Position numbers and translations under genes: made by a program
The notes under the pieces: model-generated
The model's input: only the letters and a program-made list of their open reading frames with translations
Databases searched by the model: none
What the model was told of the DNA's origin: nothing
Shown: one piece after another, positions 57,869 through 64,000 of the stretch
Position numbering within the stretch: position 1 is the stretch's first letter
How the letters are laid out: each line of letters opens with the position of its first letter
From: Selenomonadaceae bacterium
GTDB lineage: Bacteria > Bacillota > Negativicutes > Selenomonadales > Selenomonadaceae
Assembly: GCA_017518105.1 (NCBI GenBank)
Contig: JAFWWC010000026.1
Span: forward strand, 111,840 to 175,839
DNA: 64,000 nucleotides
Reading direction: 5' to 3'

Positions 57869-57894
57869 TTATAAATCTCCTTTCGTTAGCGGTG

Positions 57895-59190
57895 TCATTT
57901 TATCACGCGCCTCGACGCAAGGCAACATAGCGGAATCAGATAAAGATACCACGCCGCGAGGATTGAAACTTTTGGGGCGGCAATGGGTGTTAGGACTACC
58001 ACGCTTGCTATCGACCAGGGTATCATCGGCGAGACAATAACGGCTGTGTTCTCAATGGCAATCGCGAAGTCCTCTGCGCGGCTCTCGACGTTCTTGCAAA
58101 GTTGATGCGTCAACATTATCGCCAACGTCTGATTGCAAGCTATCATACTCGTTATCGTCGCCGTAGTCAGCACGCTCACGAACGGAGAAAACTTTTTGCC
58201 GAGGCGAATCATCAAGCCCTGTAGTTTGTCGAGGAAGCCCGTCGCCTGAAATATTCCCGCGTAGCAACTCGACAAGCCGACAATCGCCACGGTCTCAGCC
58301 ATAGAAACGATTCCGCCGCCGCTCATAATCTTTGCAAGTTCCGCGTCGTGTGGATAGTAGCCGAGCAATGCAATCGTTAGCAAATCATTGACTGCCGCGC
58401 CTTGAATGCCAATCGACACCGCCGCACATGCTAGGATACTCGCCGCCATCATCAGCTGAGCCCTTAATCTAAGCAAAGACAGCACGACGATTAAGATTGC
58501 GGGTATCAGCACGAGCGGACGGAGGTCGAAGTTGCTAGCGAATATTTCTTTGACATTGACGGTTGACTGCCCGCCGCCGCCGAAGAATATTCCCGCGCCG
58601 AGGTAGAGGATGCTTGCCAACGTCAGCGGGATTATCGACGTGCGAATCATGCCGCCGATATTTTTAAAAATGTCCGTGCGTGTCAGTGTCGCCACGAGCA
58701 ACGCGCTTGTCGACATTGGCGAGCACCTGTCGCCCATATAACAGCCCGCTAAGATTGCGCCGCCCGTCAGCCAAGTCGGAACCCCTAAGCTATCCGCTAT
58801 CGCCGCGCAGATGATTCCCATCGTCGCGCCCGTCCCGAACGCCGTGCCAGTCAGCGTCGAGATTAGTCCACAAAGCCAGAACGTCATCAGCAAGATTATC
58901 GCGGGAGAGAAGAAATCCGCCGTGTAGAAGATTATCGCGGGAATGACGCCCGCCGCCCGCCAATAAGCCGTGATGATTCCAATCAGTAGCAACGTAATCA
59001 GAATCGGTTTAATCGGACGAACGCCCGCCTTCCACATGTCAAAGACCTTTCGCGGCGTGTGTCCTTGTTCGTGCGCGTAGAAAGAAAAAATCATCAGCCC
59101 AAAGACCAAAGCCACTAAGATTGACCAGCCCGACAAGATACACACGAGCAACGCGGCGGCGAATATCCCCAGCAAAATCATTTCGACCAT
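57895..59190 (-). CDS. nhaC: NhaC-family Na+/H+ antiporter
   Basis: 431 residues from the ATG at 59190 (GGAGGGATTATCG). About eleven membrane segments. NhaC signatures include GTAFGTGATMGIICAA, AGCYMGDRCSPMSTSALLVATLTRTD and the later IACNQTLAIMLTHQL. It exchanges sodium for protons in the inner membrane; some relatives exchange malate/lactate or other organic acids, so the substrate is open. It is transcribed away from the HAD gene. Confidence 0.9.
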   Translation of the reverse strand: MVEMILLGIFAAALLVCILSGWSILVALVFGLMIFSFYAHEQGHTPRKVFDMWKAGVRPIKPILITLLLIGIITAYWRAAGVIPAIIFYTADFFSPAIILLMTFWLCGLISTLTGTAFGTGATMGIICAAIADSLGVPTWLTGGAILAGCYMGDRCSPMSTSALLVATLTRTDIFKNIGGMIRTSIIPLTLASILYLGAGIFFGGGGQSTVNVKEIFASNFDLRPLVLIPAILIVVLSLLRLRAQLMMAASILACAAVSIGIQGAAVNDLLTIALLGYYPHDAELAKIMSGGGIVSMAETVAIVGLSSCYAGIFQATGFLDKLQGLMIRLGKKFSPFVSVLTTATITSMIACNQTLAIMLTHQLCKNVESRAEDFAIAIENTAVIVSPMIPWSIASVVVLTPIAAPKVSILAAWYLYLIPLCCLASRRVIK

Positions 59191-59212
59191 CGATAATCCC
59201 TCCAAAAAAATT

Positions 59213-59241
59213 TTAGCACAATCGTCAAGCTATGATATAAT
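59213..59241 (+). promoter_or_regulatory. Promoter of the HAD phosphatase gene
   Basis: TTAGCA (59213-59218), 17 bases, TATAAT (59236-59241) with an extended TGA. Confidence 0.65.
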
Positions 59242-59260
59242 CTGCGGCGGAGGTGATTCT

Positions 59261-60073
59261 ATGTATAAACTCTTAGCCTTGGACATGGACGGCACCGTTT
59301 TGAACTCAGATAAAAAAATTTCTCCGCGAACGAAGCTTGCCATTGATAACCTTATGAAACGCGGCGTGGCAGTAGTCGTGAGCACCGGACGCAACCTAGC
59401 CGAGCTTACCGATTACCGCGACGACTTCAGGGCGATGCATTACGGCATTGTCATAAGCGGCGGCATGATTTACGACTTCTTCAACGACAAGCCCGTTAAG
59501 GTTCACGCCGTCGACGAGGAGACGATTTATAAGCTGATTGACTTCGGACTTGAGGAACGGGCGATGATTCACTTGCACACCGTGAGCCGCTCCGTTGCCC
59601 GCGAAGAAGATATTCAAAACATGGCGGCGTTCGGCATGGGGATTTATCAGGGCATGTTCGATAGGATTTGCGACCGCTTCGACGACCCCAAGGAATATAT
59701 CCGCACGCACCCCGGCGAAGTCATCAAGGTCAATCTCTATCACCGCGACAAGGCGTCCCGCGACAGGAACTTTGCACGCATTAAGCCTTTGAACCTGTCG
59801 ATAAGCTACGCCGAGGCATTCAACCTGGAGATGTCGCCCGCCAACGTTACTAAGGCGTCGGGGCTTGTGGAGCTGTGCGATTTCTTGAAGATTGACTTAA
59901 GCGAGGCGGTTGCGATTGGCGACGCTGACAACGACAAAGAGATTTTGCAAACGGCAGGACTTTCAGTGGCTATGGGCAATGCCTCAGACGATATTAAACG
60001 GCTTGCGGACTTCGTGACGCTAGATAATGACAATGATGGCGTAGCCTTTGCTATAGAAAAATTCTTCGGCTAA
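59261..60073 (+). CDS. Cof-type HAD-superfamily phosphatase
   Basis: 270 residues; ATG with GGAGGTGATTCT. HAD motifs are complete: LALDMDGTVLN (nucleophile and acid Asp), STGRN, the Lys region and GDADNDKEIL. The C2-type cap lies between. Such enzymes dephosphorylate sugar phosphates, FMN or similar metabolites. With hexokinase downstream, sugar phosphates are a reasonable guess, but the specificity is not visible. Confidence 0.93.
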   Translation: MYKLLALDMDGTVLNSDKKISPRTKLAIDNLMKRGVAVVVSTGRNLAELTDYRDDFRAMHYGIVISGGMIYDFFNDKPVKVHAVDEETIYKLIDFGLEERAMIHLHTVSRSVAREEDIQNMAAFGMGIYQGMFDRICDRFDDPKEYIRTHPGEVIKVNLYHRDKASRDRNFARIKPLNLSISYAEAFNLEMSPANVTKASGLVELCDFLKIDLSEAVAIGDADNDKEILQTAGLSVAMGNASDDIKRLADFVTLDNDNDGVAFAIEKFFG

Positions 60074-60076
60074 GAC

Positions 60077-60173
60077 GCAACTAGCAATGCGCAGCGTTGT
60101 GTACGAGCGCGGGAACCAGCCCCGACTTTATCGACGAGCTGGGCGCGTCCGCTGGATGCAACGTTCACGTTGC
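60077..60173. repeat. Dispersed ~97-bp repeat, copy C (inverse of copy A)
   Basis: It reads GCAACTAGCAATGCGCAGCG at the left and ends TGGATGCAACGTTCACGTTGC at the right side. Reverse-complemented it aligns with 22930-23025 from end to end with a few single-base gaps. It lies between the HAD and hexokinase genes. Confidence 0.8.
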
Positions 60174-60197
60174 CTATAGAAAAATTTTTCGCTGAAT

Positions 60198-60206
60198 GAT
60201 ATAATC
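60198..60206 (+). promoter_or_regulatory. Extended -10 element of the hexokinase gene
   Basis: TGATATAAT lies 43 bases before the start, with no clear -35 box. Confidence 0.45.
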
Positions 60207-60248
60207 CGGCGCGTGGGAAATTTATTGAGTGTTAAGGGGGAATTCTAA

Positions 60249-61556
60249 ATGGCATTCAACGAGGAACAGTTCAAAGAGATTATGGCGGAGTTCACAATCG
60301 ACACGGAACGCCTTCAATCAATCGCGGCGAGCTTTCGGCAGGACTTACAGCTTGGCTTGCGGGACATTACGCTTTCTTCAATGCGTATGCTCAAATCTTA
60401 CGTGGGACTGCCCAGCGGCAAGGAGACGGGCGAATATCTTGCATTGGACTTCGGCGGAACTAATGTTCGCGTCTTCAAGATTCGTCTCGACGGCGACGGC
60501 AAGTTCGAGATTATTAAACGCGTCGGGCGTCCGCTGATTGTCCCTGGCGAATATGATTACATTTGCAAAGATGCCACCGCCGAGCAGATGTTCGACTTTA
60601 TAGCCGAGCTTATCGACGAGGCGATTGACGGCGACCACGAGACCAAATATTATCTCGGTCACACGTTCTCTTTCCCGTCGACGCAGGACAATCTTTACAA
60701 TGCCCGCCTCATCATCTGGACTAAGGAATTTGCTACCCAAGGCGTCGAAGGTCAAGTTGCCAATGATTTGCTCGTCGAGGCTCTTAAGCGTCGCGGTGCC
60801 GCTAACGTAGTGCCCGTTGCCGTCCTCAATGATACCGTCGCTGTGCTTCTGAGTGCGGCTTACAAGACGCCCAACATTTATATCGGCTCCATTTACGCCA
60901 CGGGTCACAACACTTGCTACCTTGAACCGAGTATCCACGACCCCAACGGCGTCGGCGTGGGCGGCATGATTCTCAACCTTGAGTGCGGCAACTTCTCTAA
61001 GCTCATGCCAAATCGTTTCGACCGCGAATATGACGAAGGCTCCGAGAAGCCCGGCGAACAGCGTTTTGAGAAAATGGTTTCCGGTCGTTATATGGGCGAG
61101 CTTTTGGGTATGGCGATTGCTGAACTCCTCGGCGAGAAGGGCAAGAAGTACGGCTTAACGTCCGTCGATATGTCGATGATGATTTTGGACAGGTCTACAA
61201 ACCTTATCAAAGCTAGCGATATTATCATGGCTAAGGTTGGGCGCGAGCTTGACTATGAAGACGTTAAAAAGGTTCGGGAACTTGCCTCGGCTATCGTGAT
61301 TCGTTCTGCCAGATTAGTTGCGGCGTCGTTCGTGGCTCTCGTTTGGCAACGCGCCGGCTCTGGTAAGATTGTCAGTCAGCATGTCGCAGTTGATGGTTCG
61401 GTCTATGAGAAGATGCCGCTTGCCAAAGAAAATATCGTTAAGGCAATGGCTGAACTCCTCGAAGAAGACGCCGCACATGTCGATACTATCCTTGACAACG
61501 GCGGCTCTGGACTCGGTGCAGCTATTGCGGCGGCCATGGCTGTAAACAAAGATTGA
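60249..61556 (+). CDS. Hexokinase of the eukaryotic (two-domain) family
   Basis: 435 residues; ATG with a GGGGG ribosome site. It phosphorylates hexoses with ATP. The first phosphate loop is LALDFGGTNVRVFKI, the glucose site is LGHTFSFPSTQDNL, followed by VLNDTVAVLLSAAY with the catalytic aspartate, and the adenosine site near the end is DNGGSGLGAAIAAA. This is the fold and motif set of yeast and animal hexokinase rather than the bacterial Glk or ROK kinases. Such genes are rare in bacteria. The SF-PSTQDNL loop differs from the yeast SFPASQ. The preceding HAD phosphatase suggests a sugar-phosphate context. Confidence 0.92.
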   Translation: MAFNEEQFKEIMAEFTIDTERLQSIAASFRQDLQLGLRDITLSSMRMLKSYVGLPSGKETGEYLALDFGGTNVRVFKIRLDGDGKFEIIKRVGRPLIVPGEYDYICKDATAEQMFDFIAELIDEAIDGDHETKYYLGHTFSFPSTQDNLYNARLIIWTKEFATQGVEGQVANDLLVEALKRRGAANVVPVAVLNDTVAVLLSAAYKTPNIYIGSIYATGHNTCYLEPSIHDPNGVGVGGMILNLECGNFSKLMPNRFDREYDEGSEKPGEQRFEKMVSGRYMGELLGMAIAELLGEKGKKYGLTSVDMSMMILDRSTNLIKASDIIMAKVGRELDYEDVKKVRELASAIVIRSARLVAASFVALVWQRAGSGKIVSQHVAVDGSVYEKMPLAKENIVKAMAELLEEDAAHVDTILDNGGSGLGAAIAAAMAVNKD

Positions 61557-61581
61557 CTTTTTCACAAGCGGCTTGTATAAT
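61553..61581 (+). promoter_or_regulatory. Promoter of tRNA-Arg
   Basis: TTGACT (61553-61558), 17 bases, TATAAT (61576-61581), 24 bases before the tRNA. Confidence 0.75.
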
Positions 61582-61604
61582 CAGCGCGTTTCAAAAAATC
61601 TGCA

Positions 61605-61681
<77 letters not shown>

Positions 61682-61693
61682 TATGAAATCAAC

Positions 61694-61721
61694 AAAGTCT
61701 CGACTTCGGTCGGGGCTTTTT
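61694..61721 (+). terminator. Intrinsic terminator after tRNA-Arg
   Basis: AAGTCTCGAC pairs with GTCGGGGCTT around TTCG, then five T's. It can also end the convergent methyltransferase transcript. Confidence 0.75.
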
Positions 61722-61725
61722 CCGT

Positions 61726-64000
61726 TCAAGTCGTCAATCGCTCGTAAAGTTTCATAAGCTCGGCGACGATTTTAGGCTCATCGTCCAAAAGATTTTCAAA
61801 GCCGTAAGCTTTAGCGACCGCAAGGTCGTTTTTTTTGTGCGCGGCTCTTAGGTCGGCGGGCATGGTCAGTTCGTCGTAGAGGTCGGCAAGCGTCGCCTTA
61901 GGGTAGCGGGCGCGAACGTCCAAAATATTTTGCGCGGTCTGCTCAATCAATCGCTGCTGCTCCTCCGTCGGCTCAGCCCACACAAAATTATTGTAGACCA
62001 CGCTCCCCGAATATCGATAGCGCATTTCCAACCGCCCAGCAACCGCCCGCACCCACGCCATATGGATTGAACTCGTCAAAACTCCGAAATGATAGACCGT
62101 CGCGCCAGGAACGATTGACAGCGCGTCGCTGATTATTGTCGTCGGCTCAATGAAACCAATCGGAATATAGCGGCGGCGTTCAGACGAAACGCGAGGAATT
62201 ACAATGCAAGACTCGTTGCCCTGCGGCGTCGAAAAAAATTTATAAGGCGTCTCGGCGGCTTTGCGGGTCGGAGCGGCGGAGCTTGCCTTTCGAAAGATTC
62301 TTATCGCCTCCAAGCGTCGTTTAATCTCTCTGTTGCTTGCGTATTCGTTCGGCGGCACATTGAACAGCCACAGACAATATCTAATCGGTTCGCCGTTAAG
62401 AAAATCCTTCGCGCCTAAGTATCGGTGAATCAAATGAGCTTGCACGGGAAATTTCTTGATGAACTGCTTAGCCTCGTCAGCATTAAAGATAAAGTTGCCG
62501 TCGTCCGTCGGCTGATTGCCCTTGGTGATTCGCGGCACGAAGGGTTGAAGATGTTTGGCGCGGCTCTCGATGAAAACGGTCGGGGCGTCGACGAGGTACG
62601 GATTGATATTGGTCGCGGGCAAGACTTCCTCGCCGTCAAAAATTTTCTTGTCGACGGGCAACGACTTATCCGCCATGCCGACAATCACGCAATGAATCGC
62701 CGCCTTGTGGAAAGATTCGCTGTCCCATTTGAAGGTTCGCCGCCCGAAGATGATTTGCATTCCGTATTCGTCAAAAAGCTTTTTCCAGAGCGGCGCGACT
62801 TGCTCGCCTTGCGTGATTGAGTTGGTCGACACGAACGCGGCTTTAATCGTCGTGCCCGCCATGAGCTTAGCGGCTTTGTGATACCACGCGCCAACGTAAT
62901 CGATGCTGTTGGACAGTTTGACCTTGCCGAAGATTTTCACGGCGTCGGATTTCTGATTGGCGTCCATCATGCTCGCGCCCACGAACGGCGGATTGCTGAT
63001 GATGTAATCGGCGGCGGGGGCAATCGTCCGCCAGTCGACGTGCAAGGCGTTCGCCTCGTGAATGTTGGCGTAGGTCTTTAGAGGGAAAAGTTCCAAGCCC
63101 TTGTGAACAATTTCTTCGGTCTCGCGCTTCATCTTGAGTTCGGCAATCCAAAGGGCGGTTTGTGCGACGACGACTGCGAAATTGTTTATCTCGATGCCGT
63201 AAAAATTTTTAATGCTGACTTTGATTGGGTCGACGAGTTCGCCGAGCTGAATCTGACTGCCGAGGAGTTCTTTCAAGATGTCGTTTTCGAGGCGGCGCAA
63301 GCTCAGATAAGTTTCCGTCAAAAAATTCCCAGAGCCGCAAGCGGGGTCGAAGAATTTCAGCGCGGCAATTTTGTTTTGCAGTTCAATCAGTTTCTTGCGC
63401 GTCTTAGCTTTGGCAAATTCAGCGCGGAGGTCGTCCATAAACAGCGGGTCGATAACCTTGTGAATGTTTTCCGTGGAGGTGTAGTGCATGCCGCCGGCGC
63501 GTCGCACGTCGTCGCCGAGCGTCGATTCAAAAACCGTGCCGAAAATCGCGGGCGAAATTTCTTCCCACTTAAAACCGCCGCTAGCCTCGTCGAGGAGGAG
63601 CCTTTTAACTTCGGGCGTGAAGTTCGGGAAGTCGATAGCGTCCTTGAAAAGCCCGCCGTCAACGTAAGGGAACTTCTTCAACGTGTCATCGAGGTACGGA
63701 CTGCGCTTATCGGGCGGCGTGTCTAGGACTTTGAACAGTTCTATTAAGTCTTGGCGGACGTTGCGGGAGCCTTCCATGTAGTCGCGGAAAATTTTATGTT
63801 TGCCGAAGATGTCGATTGACTCGGCGTAGAGGCAGAAGACCAATCGCACGCAAAGTTTGTTGAGATCGGAGAGGTTGTCGGGCGTTGTGACTTTGACTTG
63901 AGCGCGTAGCCCGTCATAGACTTTGGCGACTATTGCGCCCGCCTTGCTTGATAGCTCGTGTTCGACGGAAATTTTATGTTGGGACTCGTCGACGATGAAA
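61726..64000 (-). CDS. MmeI/YeeA-like DNA methyltransferase (type IIG/IIL R-M), N-terminal part beyond window
   Basis: The frame is open from the window edge to the stop (757 codons), so the 5' end is missing; a GTG at 63849 is only an internal codon. LNKLCVRLVFCLYAESIDIF is the end of the helical spacer domain that follows the nuclease in MmeI-type enzymes. The N6-adenine methyltransferase core has FDPACGSGNFLTETY (motif I) and IISNPPFVGA (motif IV, NPPF). A target-recognition domain (about 61.9-62.6 kb) and a helical tail complete it. Such single-chain enzymes both methylate and cut. It ends 44 bases from tRNA-Arg. A run of eight A's in the coding strand lies near the 3' end. Confidence 0.88.
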   Translation of the reverse strand, partial: FIVDESQHKISVEHELSSKAGAIVAKVYDGLRAQVKVTTPDNLSDLNKLCVRLVFCLYAESIDIFGKHKIFRDYMEGSRNVRQDLIELFKVLDTPPDKRSPYLDDTLKKFPYVDGGLFKDAIDFPNFTPEVKRLLLDEASGGFKWEEISPAIFGTVFESTLGDDVRRAGGMHYTSTENIHKVIDPLFMDDLRAEFAKAKTRKKLIELQNKIAALKFFDPACGSGNFLTETYLSLRRLENDILKELLGSQIQLGELVDPIKVSIKNFYGIEINNFAVVVAQTALWIAELKMKRETEEIVHKGLELFPLKTYANIHEANALHVDWRTIAPAADYIISNPPFVGASMMDANQKSDAVKIFGKVKLSNSIDYVGAWYHKAAKLMAGTTIKAAFVSTNSITQGEQVAPLWKKLFDEYGMQIIFGRRTFKWDSESFHKAAIHCVIVGMADKSLPVDKKIFDGEEVLPATNINPYLVDAPTVFIESRAKHLQPFVPRITKGNQPTDDGNFIFNADEAKQFIKKFPVQAHLIHRYLGAKDFLNGEPIRYCLWLFNVPPNEYASNREIKRRLEAIRIFRKASSAAPTRKAAETPYKFFSTPQGNESCIVIPRVSSERRRYIPIGFIEPTTIISDALSIVPGATVYHFGVLTSSIHMAWVRAVAGRLEMRYRYSGSVVYNNFVWAEPTEEQQRLIEQTAQNILDVRARYPKATLADLYDELTMPADLRAAHKKNDLAVAKAYGFENLLDDEPKIVAELMKLYERLTT

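Noticed and set aside
60181..60190. AAAAATTTTT blocks before several genes as a shared regulatory motif
   Set aside because: The same word is also frequent inside coding regions here, so it reflects general sequence bias.

Overview
The window reads as chromosomal DNA of a strictly anaerobic, flagellated, diderm Firmicute, most likely a Negativicute of the Selenomonas type. The reasons are a secretin with a PilP/GspC-like partner and a prepilin peptidase (so an outer membrane), FlhF/FlhG and a FliK-like protein (flagella), a TRAP transporter, FeoAB, [NiFe]-hydrogenase maturation genes, meso-diaminopimelate dehydrogenase, and Firmicute-style AGGAGG ribosome binding sites with frequent TTG/GTG starts. 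This placement is inferred from gene content, not from a marker tree.

Layout. 1-2.7 kb: the end of a type III CRISPR effector operon (Cas10 with an intact GGDD palm and no HD domain, followed by a Csx10-like RAMP protein cut by the window edge), bordered by a decayed IS110 transposase. 2.7-7.5 kb: truA-ecfT, an acetyltransferase, a split chromate-type transporter, and a vWA + HTH pair. 7.6-10.3 kb: a FliK-like protein with 31 full 11-residue Gln-rich repeats. 10.4-20.7 kb: two GT11 fucosyltransferase-like genes flank a U32 peptidase, an orphan PTS EIIA-Gut-like protein and a long operon (coiled-coil protein, gmhA-like, hypA, hypB, hydrogenase protease, coiled-coil protein, hisA, hisF). 20.8-29.4 kb: a DUF457 hydrolase, a GDSL hydrolase, and a minus-strand run pilP-like/secretin/sirC/hemA/hemC opposite a carboxylesterase. 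29.4-38 kb: a TRAP transporter, two paralogous lipoproteins, split transketolase, an inserted RelE-type toxin-antitoxin pair, an SDR dehydrogenase, an unknown gene and a prepilin peptidase. 38-48 kb: a CFI-box protein, dedA-trpB, an HlyD-like protein, feoA-feoB-feoX-like, a nucleoside phosphorylase and ilvB. 47-52 kb: a Ser/Thr kinase opposite an HTH gene, flhF-flhG, AIM24. 52-64 kb: ddh, esterase, an integrase remnant, rtcB, aroE-nhaC, a HAD phosphatase, a eukaryotic-family hexokinase, tRNA-Arg(TCT) and a truncated MmeI-like DNA methyltransferase.

Three long G/C homopolymers are the most striking signal that ordinary gene calling misses: C9 inside a fucosyltransferase gene, a C10 coding tract inside the pilus gene, and G10 inside the -35/-10 spacer of the CFI-box gene. 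Each lies where a slip of one or two bases would switch expression, so together they suggest phase variation of the cell surface. A dispersed element of about 96 bp with hairpin ends occurs at least twice in full and once partly. Two HTH proteins with a similar C-terminal module sit beside a vWA protein and beside a kinase, which suggests a repeated signalling architecture.

There is no CRISPR array and no rRNA gene in the window. The only stretches over 300 bases without an intact gene (2182-2749 and 55391-55741) hold transposase and integrase remnants.
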